Source: Neoarius graeffei
Lineage: Eukaryota > Chordata > Actinopteri > Siluriformes > Ariidae
Length of the DNA: 64,000 nucleotides
Reading direction: 5' to 3'
NCBI RefSeq assembly: GCF_027579695.1
Contig: NC_083571.1
Coordinates: 39,741,943-39,805,942, forward strand
Both the position numbers and the translations under genes were made by a program. Of the stretch, positions 45,089 to 55,990 are shown piece by piece (the first letter of the stretch is position 1; the number at the start of each line of letters is the position of its first letter). Below the pieces are notes generated by a model that was given only the letters and a program-made list of their open reading frames with translations, did no database searches and was not told the DNA's origin.

Positions 45089-46217
45089 CATACACATTAC
45101 TTTCAGGTGTTCAACGTAACTTTTTCTTTCAAAATTCTCTCAAAATCTTCCGTATTTAACGAAGCAAACCTGGTGGCCATGTTTGTTTACAAATTGTCAC
45201 AGTCGCTCACTAGCACAGAAGTTTTACATCTTTGATGTGTGACATCATGTTGTCTTGACAACCATGCAATATCGTAAACCATATTCAATGCTTATTCTCC
45301 ATTGGGTAGAGTGATGTAATACACGTAGGGTAAGCGATATGCTAATAATATTGTATGCTATCAAACCAAATGAATGAAACCTGCAAGAAGGGAATAGAAT
45401 ACATGTTTTTATTCCATCAAAAAAGTGTCTTGTTTGTATAATAATTAAATAATATTGGCTGGCTTTGAGTGGTCTATCGGATACTGTATATTCCATTCAG
45501 TTAGCATGATACTGAACGAGTTGAAGATGAGTTCGATAGCATGCTAGGTGAATGGAATATATCTGATATAATATGAAGCCAGCCAATATTATTATTATTA
45601 TTATACATACACACTTCATATCAGCATGTCAGCATTCTCAAAGGCCAATGCTAGCTTACCCGCAAGTTGGTGCTGTTAGCATGGCAGTGAATTCAACTTC
45701 CAGCCACTGTAGTGTTCATCAGTAGCATAGGCTAACGACAAAGAAACTAATATTTCTGTCCCAAGACTCTTCTTTCACACACACCCACCACAGCATTTTT
45801 CACATGGGATAATTATACATACGGGCCACTTTTTCCATGGAATAAAATTACGTTTTCTATTCCCTTCTAGTGGGTTTATTGATAGCATGCAATATTGTTA
45901 TCATATCGCTTATCCTCCATGTATTACACCACTCTCCCCAATGGAGAATGAGCATGCAATATTGTTACAATATTGCATATTGTCAAGACAACATGACATC
46001 ACACGTCAGAGCTCATGCTAATATCCAGTGACAAAACATTTCTGCTGCACGTGTACAGAATAATTTCTTTGTCTGCTGAGAAAGAGAGAAGACAAGGCTA
46101 ATCCAGTGCTTCTGCTAGGATTAGCTATGCTATAATAAAGCACTAAATAAATAAACTAAAAACTGAAACCAAAGACGTGCTGAACACCCGAAAGGCTACC
46201 AAAACTTTATTATATAT

Positions 46218-46573
46218 TCTCATCATCTCTAGCCACTTTATCCTGTTCTACAGGGTCGCAGGCAAGCTGGAGCCTATCCCAGCTGACTATGGGCGAAAGG
46301 CGGGGTACACCCTGGACAAGTCGCCAGGTCATCACAGGGCTGACACATAGACACAGACAACCGCTCACACTCACATTCACACCTACGGTCAATTTAGAGT
46401 CACCAGTTAACCTAACCTGCATGTCTTTGGGGGAAACCGGAGCACCCGGAGGAAACCGACGCGGACAGAACATGCAAACTCCGCACAGAAAGGCCCTCGC
46501 CGGCCACGAGGCTCGAACCCAGACCTTCTTGCTGTGAGGCGACAGTGCTAACCACTACACCACTGTGCTGCCC
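46218..46573 (-). mobile_element. tRNA-derived SINE in foldback element
   Basis: Minus-strand copy with near-repeats TTTATTATATA / TTTGTTATATA at its borders. Confidence 0.88.
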
Positions 46574-46774
46574 TTTGTTATATAGTCTTCACACATATTT
46601 ACAAGAAAAAAACATAGCAACGGACATCAAAAAACTGGAAAAGAGACGTGTCAGACATGTAAAACTTCCACGCTAGCAAGTGACTGTGACAATTTGTAAA
46701 CAAACATGGCCACGAGGTTTGCTTCATTAAAAAGCAGAAGATTTTGAGAGAATTTTGCCTGCTAGGTCGCTCTG

Positions 46775-47310
46775 TTGTGTGTAGTTGTCGATGTTGATTT
46801 TAAAAGTAACTAAGTAAATTACACATTAAAAAAAAATATTCGGCTTGACTGCACTGGCATTGGCCTTCGTGAACATGCAGGGGCAAATCCAGGAAAATTG
46901 GGGGGAGGGTGAACCCAGTAAGGCCAGGGATCCAGGGGCTGCCAGAGGCCCCCAGAAGCTCTTCAGTTTTTAAATGCCTGGAGATGCATTTTGAGCTGTC
47001 ATAGACATGTTGTAAATGAAATGTCTTAAAGAAAATTACCATATCAAAAATATATTTTAAAAATAGGAATTTTCAAAATAATTTTATTAGTTACTGAAAA
47101 TGATATTGTCAGAGTTGCAGGTATATGCGTAGAACATAATTACAACAGATATATAGCAATATTTATGAAAGTTGCATTGTCATATAATGCATTACCACAT
47201 GACACACTACAGTGTAGTACACTGACCACAAAACACCTTATATCAATAAATTATTACCATTTTAGCAACTGCAATCTGAGCTCCTGCTCAGGACATTCAA
47301 TGTACATATA
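46775..47310. other. unassigned intergenic sequence
   Basis: No coding or RNA signature. The short tract around GGGGGAGGGTGAACCC (46900) may be repeat-derived. Confidence 0.3.
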
Positions 47311-47323
47311 AGACAGTGAATAT

Positions 47324-47683
47324 CTCATCTCATCTCATTATCTCTAGCCGCTTTATCCTGTTCTACAGGGTCGCAGGCAAGCTGGAGCCTATTCCAGCTG
47401 ACTATAGGCAAAAGGCAGGGTACACTCTGGACAAGTTGCCAGGTCATCTCAGGGCTGACACATAGACACAGACAACCATTCACACCTACGGTCAATTTAG
47501 AGTCACCAGTTAACCTAACCTGCATGTCTTTGGACTGTGGGGGAAACCGGAGCACCCGGAGGAAACCCACGCGGACAGAACATGCAAACTCCGCACAGAA
47601 AAGCCCTCGCCGGCCACGGGGCTCGAACCCGGACCTTCTTGCTGTGAGGCGACAGCGCTAACCACTACACCACCATGCCGCCC
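47324..47683 (-). mobile_element. tRNA-derived SINE
   Basis: Flanked by GACAGTGAATAT (47312-47323) and GACAGTGAACAT (47684-47695). Confidence 0.92.
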
Positions 47684-47879
47684 GACAGTGAACATATCCA
47701 GATAAACTGAGGGAATGTAAGTGGCCACTTAAGAGAGAGCTGAATACTGAGATAACTATAAACAAAGACTGCAAGAGTTGCATGTCTATAATACAAAGCC
47801 AGTAACTGCAATTTGAGCTCCTGAGTCTAATAGACTGAGATAACTATACAATGATTGTGTGAGTTGCATGTGAACAAGT

Positions 47880-48612
47880 CCTTAGTTCCCAAGACTCAGC
47901 TGTCAGTTCTGTGGCCTTGGCACATGCACTTTAAGGCGCACCTCAGGATGCGCGCATGTCGAGTGGGCTACAGCACGCGCACCGTCAACAAGGCGCATCT
48001 GTCAGTAATCAATGAACTATGTTTGGACTATTTAAGGACTGCGCCAAGGAGAGGATGACGCGAAGTATTATGCCATGTTTTGTGTGCATACGAAGCCTTG
48101 TTTCCTTGTTCTGGTTGACTTACTGTTTTTTTATTCTAGTTTCTATCCTGATCTTGTCATTGTTTTGCCTCTGATATTCTGTCCACACCTTGTTTTGACC
48201 TCCTGCCTGTTTTCTCGACCTTGCCTACACAGCAAATTCCTCAGTGTTGAATGATCACTTTCAGAGTTCATTTGTGTCCAGTTGGACCTATATAAACACT
48301 CTGGGTGTTAATTCAACACTGGGGATTTTGCTGTGTACTAAGCCTTGTTTCCTTGTTCCTAGTTCTGGTTGACTTCCTGGTTTTTGATTCTTGTTTCTTG
48401 TATCCTGACCTTGTCATTGTTTTGCACCTGATATTCTGTCCGCATCTTGTTTTGCCCTCCTGCCTGTTTTCTCGATCACAACCTCGCCTGCTCCTTCGGA
48501 CTGTTTGCCTGTTGTGTGTTCCATGCAATTTAATTTACATCGCTCTGCATATCACTGTTTATGGTTAGTGAATATATCTGCGCTTACATCTGTCACTCTC
48601 ACATACCTGACA
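47880..48612 (+). repeat. possible solo LTR, Gypsy-like
   Basis: TATTTAAGGACTGCGCC near 48027 resembles an LTR TATA region. The C/T-rich segment with repeated CTTGTTTCCTTGTTCTGG and GTTTTCTCGA is typical of fish Gypsy LTRs, and the final GCGCTTACATCTGTCAC...ACCTGACA resembles an LTR end. The 5' boundary and target duplication are not found, so this is tentative. A MITE sits inside. Confidence 0.35.
48228..48335. mobile_element. 108-bp MITE
   Basis: Ends CACAGCAAATTCCTCAGTGT and its near-complement ACACTGGGGATTTTGCTGTG, flanked by TA (48226-48227, 48336-48337). The CTTGTTTCCTTGTT sequence on both sides shows that it inserted near an older duplication. Confidence 0.85.
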
Positions 48613-48614
48613 TC

Positions 48615-48920
48615 AATGGATTTCAAGCAGATTTTCTTCAGAGCCATTACAAAAATCAACATCTCTCACAGACCTATCCAGCCGCTGTTGTAAAAATCAA
48701 AGTGAGGCTCACCTCCAAAACGGCGCATGTGCCATGTACATACACAGCGTATAGTGAGTACAGGGATACCCTATTAATGAACACGAGTAGTAGCTGGACA
48801 GCTGCCATGAACCTAAGCTCAGACCTACTATTAAATATAAATTTATACCATAAACTCTTCAGCTCAATCCAACATAATTTATTTTGTTTATGTAGTTTTT
48901 AACCTTATTAATTCAATAAA
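48615..48920. other. unassigned intergenic sequence
   Basis: An open frame through 48561-48902 shows no recognisable motif. No repeat signature. Confidence 0.3.
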
Positions 48921-48934
48921 CAGCGGCCACATCT

Positions 48935-49302
48935 CGGCACGGTGGTGTAGTGGTTAGCGCTGTCGCCTCACAGTAAGAAGGTCCTGGGTTCGAGCCCCGT
49001 GGCCGGCGAGGGCCTTTCTGTGTGGAGTTTGCATGTTCTCCCCGTGTCCGCGTGGGTTTCCTCCGGGTGCTCCGGTTTCCCCCACAGTCCAAAGACATGC
49101 AGGTTAGGTTAACTGGTGACTCTAAATTGACCGTAGATGTGAGTGTGAATGGTTGTCTGTGTCTATGTGTCAGCCCTGTGATGACCTGGCGACTTGTCCA
49201 GGGTGTACCCCGCCTTTCGCCCATAGTCAGCTGGGATAGGCTCCAGCTTGCCTGCGACCCTGTAGAACAGGATAAAGCGGCTACAGATAATGAGATGAGA
49301 TG
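48935..49302 (+). mobile_element. tRNA-derived SINE
   Basis: Flanked by AGCGGCCACATCT (48922-48934, 49303-49315). Confidence 0.93.
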
Positions 49303-49329
49303 AGCGGCCACATCTTGGTATCTGCAATA

Positions 49330-49910
49330 CTAAAAGTTTTTTGGGGGGGTTTGCCCCTCTCTTAAATCCACACCAGCTGGAAGGTAACTGCACTGCCACG
49401 CTAACAGCACCGAGTTGCAGGTAAGCTAGTGTTGGCCTTTGAGAATGCTGATATGGAGAGTGTGTATAAATAATAATAATAATCATATTGGCTGGCTTTG
49501 CATGTTCTCCCCGTGTCCGCGTGGGTTTCCTCCGGGTGCTCCGGTTTCCCCCACAGTCCAAAGACATGCAGGTTAGGTTAACTGGTGACTCTAAATTGAC
49601 CGTAGGTGTGAATGTGAGTGTGAATGGTTGTCTGTGTCTATGTGTCAGCCCTGTGATGACCTGGCGACTTGTCCAGGGTGTACCCCGCCTTTCGCCCGTA
49701 GTCAGCTGGGATAGGCTCCAGCTTGCCTGCGACCCTGTAGAACAGGATAAAGCGGCTAGAGATAATGAGAGGAGATGAGATATTGGCTGGCTTTTTTTCG
49801 TGGTCTATCAGATATATTCCATTCAGCTAGCATGCTATCAAACTCGTCTTCGCCTTGTTCAATATCATGATAGCTGAATGGAATATATCTGATAGACTAG
49901 GGGTTCTCAA
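49330..49910. repeat. second copy of the palindromic element, split by a SINE
   Basis: 49375-49498 is the reverse complement of 45600-45720 (GCTAGTGTTGGCCTTTGAGA). After the SINE, 49783-49910 carries the TTCCATTCAGCTAGCATG arms again. Boundaries approximate. Confidence 0.6.
49500..49779 (+). mobile_element. 5'-truncated tRNA-derived SINE with target duplication
   Basis: Starts within the SINE body (GCATGTTCTCC), so the tRNA head is missing, yet it is flanked by a perfect 15-bp duplication ATATTGGCTGGCTTT (49485-49499, 49780-49794). It therefore inserted already truncated. Confidence 0.9.
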
Positions 49911-49914
49911 CCTT

Positions 49915-50330
49915 TTCTGCTTTGAGGCCCACCTATGCAAACTTGTAACGAGTCAGGGCTCATAAAAAAGATCCCCAATTATTTTGGTTCCTCTATTCTA
50001 TTAGAATCTAATAATGATATATTGTAAAGTGTATTAAAGTGATGCAACATCACTCCCTGTTACAGATGGGAGCCCAGGAATTAAATAAATGCAATAAAAA
50101 TAAATCATTTTTAATTGTAGGTATTGTATTTAAAATTGTATGGATGTGCCAGAAGCCAACATAAACCCATGCATGCAGGGTATTCTCAGCCAGAAGGGAT
50201 TAATGATCCAAAAATGGAGTCTAGTTGATTAACACAAGAACTTATTGCCATGTTTGTGTACAGCAAACAAGCAAGTTATTAAAACCAAGAAGTACACTCA
50301 AAAGAAGTGAATATAGAAACCACTCAATGG
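49915..50330. other. unassigned sequence
   Basis: AT-rich. It begins with GGTTCTCAACCTTTTCTGCT, an end-like motif of common fish hAT elements. The matching phrase GCCGAGGCTCAGTGGTTGAG lies at 51170-51189, so 49900-51190 may be one decayed element. Confidence 0.35.
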
Positions 50331-50332
50331 GA

Positions 50333-50585
50333 TTTGATCCTTACATGCTAACAAAAAAAGGATTTTTCCTACAAGTCGGAAAATTATCCATCCATTGAGT
50401 TCCCCAACATCTCAGACGACCTGGTGCTGCAGACATTGTTCAACACGGACAAACAGATGAAAACCTGGAAGAGCACAGAGGAGTACAACTTTTTATATGT
50501 GGCTGGGTTAAAGATCTGGGGATCATGACACTACAAGATAGACAGCAGTAGATGGATCGAAGTGCAGGAAGAGTGTTTGTTTATA
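50333..50585 (+). pseudogene. relic of YqaJ/SWIM-type transposon protein, N-terminal exon
   Basis: After a one-base slip near 50365 the frame reads KDFSYKSENYPSIEFPNISD, then MKTWKSTEEYNFLYVAGLK, before a stop at about 50528. It aligns with the exon at 57269-56946 (GIDPYEVDKDAFSSDYAGLP...PSISYPDIVNYFV...YKLLESYNYFVCGWV); the preceding FDPYMLTKK matches IDPYEVDKD. No TIRs seen. Confidence 0.6.
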
Positions 50586-50599
50586 AGCAGGTGTGATAT

Positions 50600-51195
50600 T
50601 TAAGTCAAGTTTATTTTTAGAATGCTTTTAACAATATACATTGTCACAAAGCAACTTTACAGAGAATTAAAGACTTTAAACATGAGCTAATTTTATCCCT
50701 AATTTATCCCCAATGAGCAAGCCTGTGGTGATGATGGCAAGGAAAAACTCCCTCAGACGACATGAGGAAGAAACCTTGAGAGGAACCAGACTCAAAAGGG
50801 AACCCATCCTCATCTGGGTGATGACAGATAACATGATTATAAATAATTAGCTTCTATAACTGTGTCCTATATAGTCACAAAGTATAACTGTGAAACCAGG
50901 AAATTCATTATAGTTTTAACATGAAGTCTGTTTTGTTGAAGTTATAAACTGTTCATTGATGGAAACTTGAGTGCAAAATTGTTCATAACAACTGCAGTCC
51001 TAAAGTTATAAGACATTAATGCACTAGACCGGCGGCTACAATTATTGGCAATCCACAATTATATACACCTTTTCAGATTTACCAATAAAAAACAATTTTA
51101 CAAAGGTGAGTTTCATGTACAAAATTAGCTTCAATTTGAAAAAAAAAAAAAATCATGGCCCACTAATGGGCCGAGGCTCAGTGGTTGAGAAACAC
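50600..51195. repeat. interspersed repeat and unassigned sequence
   Basis: The segment 50715-50850 (GAAACCTTGAGAGGAACCAG, GGGAACCCATCCTCATCTGG) repeats the block at 22660-22830. The rest is AT-rich and unassigned. Confidence 0.5.
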
Positions 51196-51198
51196 TGT

Positions 51199-51860
51199 TG
51201 CCCCTTTTCCACCAAAGCAGTTCCAAGGCTGGTTCGGGTCCAGTGCTTAGTTTGGAACCAGGTTTTCTGTTTCCACTGACAAAGAACTGGCTCTGGGGCC
51301 AGAAAAACCGGTTCCAGGCTAGCACCAGCTCTTTGCTGGGCCAGAGGAAAGAACCGCTTATGTAACCAAGGGGTGGAGTTGTTAAGACCAACAACAACAG
51401 CAAGACCGCGAAAGGTCGCCATCTTTAATCGATGAGATATTCAGTGTAAGTAAGAGTCAAAACGTTATTAGGTTGTTACCTGTCTCCTAGAACGTAATCG
51501 CCGTCCACTCAAAACCTGTCGATCAACCCAAACATATTGGATCTGCTGTTTTCTGATCCCAATGAAGCACCGTAAAGCCATAAGCAGCAGCTGTACAAAC
51601 GCGAAGTCATCCATTATTGTTGTTGTTGTTGCTACTTCTTCTTCTCCGTGTTGTTGTTGCTTTGATGTTCGCGCCAAGGTTTATGCAAACACAGCAACGT
51701 AACTGACGTATACAGTGATGTAATGATGTGGCTCCTCTTAGCACCCCGAGCTATGGAAAAGCAAACTGGTTCTCAGCTGGTTTGCAAGTTGAACGAGTTG
51801 TGAACCAGCACCAGCACCGGCACCGAACCAGCCCTGGAACTGATTTGGTGGAAAAGGGAT
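51199..51860 (-). mobile_element. PIF/Harbinger-like MITE, copy A
   Basis: TIR TGCCCCTTTTCCACCAAA and its near-complement at 51842-51860. The minus strand keeps an exon-like frame MDDFAFVQLLLMALRCFIGI with an arginine-rich RRLRSRRQ end, resembling the N-terminus of Harbinger transposases. No catalytic domain. Confidence 0.7.
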
Positions 51861-51918
51861 ATATGATAGACCACTTAAAACTAGACAATATTATTTAATT
51901 ATAGTATGATGTTTGCCT

Positions 51919-52735
51919 GGGCGGCATGGTGGTGTAGTGGTTAGGACTGTCGCCTCACAGCAAGAAGGTCCTTGGTTCGAGCCCAGCGGCCGGTGAGGGC
52001 CTTTCTGTGTGGAGTTTGCATGTTGTCTGTGTGGGTTTCGTCCAAAGACATGCAGATTAGGCTAATTGGTGTCTCTAAATTAACTGTAGGTGTGAATGGT
52101 TGTTTGTCTCTATTACCCCTTTTCCACCAAATCAGTTCCAGGGCTGGGCTGGTGCTGGTTCACAACTCGTTCAACTTGCGAACCAGCTTGCTTTTCCATA
52201 GCTCGCGGTGCTAAGGGAAGCCATGTCATTACGTCGCTGTATACGTCAGTTACGTCGCTACGTTTGCGTAAACCTTGGTGCGAATATCGAAGCAAAAACA
52301 ACACGGAAGAAGCAGCAGCAGCAACAACAATAATAATGGATGACTTTGTGTTTGTACAGCTGCTGCTTCTCGTCGCTTAAAAATGGCGATCTTTCGTGGT
52401 CTTGTTATTGTTGTTGGTCTTAACAACTCCGCCCCCCTGCTGACATAAGTGGTTCTTTCCTCTTGCCCAGCAGAGAGTTGGTGCTAGCCTGGAACTGGTT
52501 TTTCTGGCCCCAGAGCCAGTTCTTTGTCAGTGGAAACAGAAAACCCGGTTCCAAACTAAGCACTGGCCCCAAACCAGCCCTGGAACTGCTTTGGTGGAAA
52601 AGGGGCATATGTGTCAGCCCTATGATGACCTGGCGACTTGTCCAGGGTGTACCCCGCCTCTCACCTGGGTAGGCTCTAGCTTGCCTGCGACCCTGTAGAA
52701 CAGGATAAAGTGGCTACAGATAATGGATGGATGGA
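51919..52735 (+). mobile_element. tRNA-derived SINE split by a Harbinger-like MITE
   Basis: SINE head and body at 51919-52113 and tail at 52608-52735, ending in GGATGGATGGATGA. Internally shortened relative to other copies. Confidence 0.85.
52114..52607 (+). mobile_element. PIF/Harbinger-like MITE, copy B
   Basis: TIR TACCCCTTTTCCACCAAA / TTTGGTGGAAAAGGGGCA, flanked by the 3-bp duplication TAT (52111-52113, 52608-52610). The 3-bp TSD fits PIF/Harbinger. Plus strand MDDFVFVQLLLLVA is the counterpart of copy A. Confidence 0.8.
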
Positions 52736-53032
52736 TGACGTTGCCTTGAAACAGTGAACTCCAAAATCCCTCAAAATTAAAAATAATTTTAATTTTGAAA
52801 ATAAAAAAATCTATTTTAAGCAAAATAAAAAAAAAACAATAGAAACCTTTTTAATATAATAATGTGTGGTATACAGGGTTAAGATTATTCTGCAGATTAT
52901 TAAATCAGAATTTCAGTTTGAATTTTCTCAGATTGTGCTGCTGTTTAAAAGCCTGTTATAATCACTGTTATAACCTGTTTATAATCCACACAGTGCGCTG
53001 AAGGATTAAGAGCTTTGACAGTGTGTGTTTAA

Positions 53033-54045
53033 AGTGCCATTCCACCATTGGATGTATTTTTTTGGCATAAAATACAATATATTTTATGACAACATGACTA
53101 GACAGAGAAATCTTTTAGCTTCAAAATGATATATCAAACATAATTTTTTGACAACGACAAGTATATTAATTTTGCGACCAAAGTCACCTACCCTTTTAAT
53201 TTCCGCGCGGTAGTGAAACGTGATGTCATCGGCAGGTTCCCCTTCTTGTGTACCACGTCACGTGTGACGTGGCACAGATTATCAGCAATGGCAGATAGAA
53301 CGCGATTGTCAGCTTCGGAAAAGAAGCGAAGGAAAATAGCAAGTGATGCCCAAAGGAGACGGTCGATGGTGAATATCGGCACAGCAATCGACAAGTGGAA
53401 ATCGTGTTCTATCTGCCATTGCTGATAATCTGTGCCACGTCACACGTGACGTGGTACACAAGAAAGGGAACCTGCCGATGACATCACGTTTCACTACCGC
53501 CCGGAAATTAAAAGGGTAGGTGACTTTGGTCGCAAAATTAATATACTTGTTGTTGTCAAAAAATTACGTTTGATATATCATTTTGAGGGCGGCACGGTGG
53601 TGTAGTGGTTAGCGCTGTCGCCTCACAGCAAGAAGGTCCTGGGTTCGAGCCCCAGGGCCGGCGAGGGCCTTTCTGTGTGGAGTTTGCATGTTCTGACCGT
53701 GTCCGCGTGGGTTTCCTCCGGGTGCTCCGGTTTCCCCCACAGTCCAAAGACATGCAGGTTAGGTTAACTGGTGACTCTAAATTGACCGTGAGTGTGAATG
53801 GTTGTCTGTGTGTATGTGTCAGCCCTGTGATGACCTGACGACTTGTCCAGGGTGTACCCCGCCTTTCGCCCGTAGTCAGCTGGGATAGGCTCCAGCTTGC
53901 CTGCGACCCTGTAGAAGGATAAAGCGGCTAGAGATAATGAGATGAGATATCATTTTGAAGCTAAAAGATTTCTCTGTCTAGTCATGTTGTCATAAAATAT
54001 ATTGTATTTTATGCCAAAGAATACATCCAATGGTGGAATGGCACT
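53033..54045. mobile_element. TTAA-flanked foldback DNA transposon, split by a SINE
   Basis: Flanked by TTAA (53029-53032, 54046-54049). Almost the whole element is two inverted arms: AGTGCCATTCCACCATTGGA at the left end is mirrored at the right. The loop, about 53297-53404, holds the frame MADRTRLSASEKKRRKIASD followed by VNIGTAIDKWKS. It sits directly upstream of the wfs1 promoter. TTAA target suggests Kolobok or piggyBac origin. Confidence 0.85.
53587..53946 (+). mobile_element. tRNA-derived SINE in foldback element
   Basis: Flanked by ATATCATTTTGA (53575-53586, 53947-53958), in the right arm of the foldback. Confidence 0.93.
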
Positions 54046-54079
54046 TTAAAGGTGTTTAAAATGTTTTAAAAGGTTATTA

Positions 54080-54227
54080 ATGACCGCTCCGAGCCCAGCC
54101 AATCGGATGAGAGATGCTGTGATTGATGGGTGGAGAGGCGTCCCGCCCATTCCGCTGCACGCGCCTGAATTTTCACTGAGTGATTGGAGCTGCGCGCGCG
54201 CGCTGACTGAACTTCACCGGAACGCGC
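54080..54227 (+). promoter_or_regulatory. wfs1: wfs1 promoter and non-coding exon 1
   Basis: CpG-rich segment with CCAAT (AGCCAATCGG about 54099) and GCGCGCGCGC runs. A GTGAGT donor at 54228 fits the end of a 5' UTR exon, as in human WFS1 where exon 1 is non-coding and the start codon is in exon 2. Start site inferred. Confidence 0.6.
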
Positions 54228-54354
54228 GTGAGTCTGCGGCTTTTTGTTGATTGTTGTTGCAGTTTATTTTAATCTTTATTGCTTAAATCAACTTTAAATA
54301 GCAGATAGTCGTTTGTGCTGTTTTTGTAAATATGTTGTATACGGATGGGTCTGA

Positions 54355-54378
54355 GAGAGAGAGAGAGAGAGAGAGAGT
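54355..54378. repeat. (GA)n microsatellite in wfs1 first intron
   Basis: About 11 GA dinucleotides. Confidence 0.95.
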
Positions 54379-54453
54379 GTGTGCACACATGAGCGTGTGA
54401 AGAGGACATAACTGTACCAATGTAACAGAGACTTCCTGTTAGTGTCCAGTCAG

Positions 54454-54697
54454 ATGGACGTCTCTTGTCCTGCTTCTGCAAAGAAGAGTATGAACCCTGA
54501 TGACTCCTCATTACCCCCTGTAACTCCCCTGACTCCTCCTACTCTGCCTAAAGACTCCTCCCACTCACCTGTTCCCACTGCCAGATCCCCCCATGGACAG
54601 GTGCGTCGGGGGCGGGGCTTTGCAGCAGTGGCGAAGCAGGTGATTCAGGAAAAGAGGAGGAGGAAGCAGGAGGATCAGGAAAGGGTGGAAGAGGAAG
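54454..54697 (+). CDS. wfs1: wfs1 (wolframin) first coding exon
   Basis: ATG at 54454 gives MDVSCPASAKKSMNPDDSSL, a proline/serine-rich stretch, then GFAAVAKQVIQEKRRRKQED. The exon ends in phase 1 at a GTGAGA donor. Wolframin is a multi-pass ER membrane protein involved in ER stress and calcium handling. This region is the cytosolic N-terminal tail before the Sel1-like repeats, poorly conserved in the family. A possible acceptor, GTAACAG, ends at 54426. Which fish paralog (wfs1a or wfs1b) cannot be decided from this part. Confidence 0.88.
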
Positions 54698-54745
54698 GTG
54701 AGATGATCTCGATCTCTCTCTCTCACACACGATCATGTAGACGTA

Positions 54746-55273
54746 CACTACCGTTCAAAAGTTTGGGGTCACTTTGAAATGTCCTTATTTTTGAAAGAAA
54801 AGCACTGTTCTTTTCAATGCAGATCACTTTAAACTAATCAGAAATCCACTCTATACATTGCTAATGTGGTAAATGACTATTCTAGCTGCAAATGTCTGGT
54901 TTTTGGTGCAATATCTCCATAGGTGTATAGAGGCCCATTTCCAGCAACTCTCACTCCAGTGTTCTAATGGTACAATGTGTTTGCTCATTGCCTCAGAAGG
55001 CTAATGGATGATTAGAAAACCCTTGTACAATCATGTTAGCACAGCTGAAAACAGTTGAGCTCTTTAGAGAAGCTATAAAACTGACCTTCCTTTGAGCAGA
55101 TTGAGTTTCTGGAGCATCACATTTGTGGGGTCGATTAAATGCTCAAAATGGCCAGAAAAATGTCTTGACTATATTTTCTATTCATTTTACAACTTATGGT
55201 GGTAAATAAAAGTGTGACTTTTCATGGAAAACAAAAAATTGTCTGGGTGACCCCAGACTTTTGAACGGTAGTG
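54746..55273. mobile_element. 528-bp Tc1-type MITE, copy 2
   Basis: Same TIR and length as 8934-9461, opposite orientation, flanked by TA (54744-54745, 55274-55275). Inserted between wfs1 coding exons 1 and 2. Confidence 0.92.
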
Positions 55274-55333
55274 TACACAGCTTTTCAAGACTAAAACATG
55301 CAAGAAATTCATAATACTGTGTATGTGTTTTAG

Positions 55334-55413
55334 AGGATGCAGCTGAAGAAGACCTGAGCTTTGAGGAACTTCTAGAGAAAGCAAAAGAAGGAGATCCTAA
55401 AGCGCAAAGCCGT
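55334..55413 (+). CDS. wfs1: wfs1 coding exon 2
   Basis: 80-nt exon encoding DAAEEDLSFEELLEKAKEGD and PKAQSR. Human WFS1 has [23 protein letters not shown] here. Acceptor GTTTTAG, donor GTGAGTG; ends in phase 0. A 528-bp MITE occupies the preceding intron and a GT repeat follows the donor. Confidence 0.95.
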
Positions 55414-55419
55414 GTGAGT

Positions 55420-55420
55420 G

Positions 55421-55466
<46 letters not shown>
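55420..55466. repeat. (GT)n microsatellite
   Basis: About 23 GT dinucleotides starting 7 bp after the wfs1 coding exon 2 donor. Confidence 0.97.
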
Positions 55467-55468
<2 letters not shown>

Positions 55469-55469
55469 G

Positions 55470-55990
55470 AGTTATATTGAGACACACAGCTCGTCTTCCA
55501 CAGAGCTGAATATAGACTCACACTGACAGGAGGATTGGGTATGTCTCCACCCCCCAAATACATACACACATGACAAACACTTGTTGTTGTTGTGAGTATG
55601 TGTGTTGTATGAGATTAGGAAGTTTTGATTTAATCCCTTGGACCTTTTATTGCCTGCCAAACTGAGCAGGGGATGTTGGGTAATGCAATTGACGTTAAAG
55701 TTTATGATTACATTTCCATTTGTTTGCTTACATATATGTTTGTTTACTTTAACATTAACATTTGTGCTTTGTCACTGGAAAGAGTGAACATAGCTGAAGG
55801 TTCAGCTACACAGAGCACTGAGAGAAAGATGAGAGACTAAAGTCAGGAATAAAACAGGAGCAGTCATGTGAATAATCAATAAATACACAAAAGTCCTGTA
55901 AATAATGAACAATGAGTCCAAATGAGAGAAAAGCTGAGAACTGTTCTTCAACTTCCTGTCTGAAAGAGTTATAATGTGTGTTTATAGTCA
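55470..55990. other. wfs1: wfs1 intron sequence
   Basis: No coding or transposon signature. Confidence 0.35.

Larger units (their letters stand above)
44883..46770. repeat. palindromic (foldback) element, with SINE inserted
   Basis: Nested inverted repeats: a perfect hairpin GAACGAGTC-TTC-GACTCGTTC around 44984-45002, arms with TTCCATTCAGCTAGCATG, and longer arms in which 45110-45400 (AACAAACATGG, GTCTTGACAA, CTCCATTGGG) recur inverted at 45860-46020 and 46600-46765. No transposase frame. Two AT-rich ATT repeats are included. A second copy lies at 49330-49910. Boundaries approximate. Confidence 0.6.

Noticed and set aside
54269-54511. Alternative wfs1 start upstream of 54454
   Set aside because: The plus frame could extend a few codons upstream (SSQ) but has no ATG; the ATG at 54454 is the first in frame after a likely acceptor.
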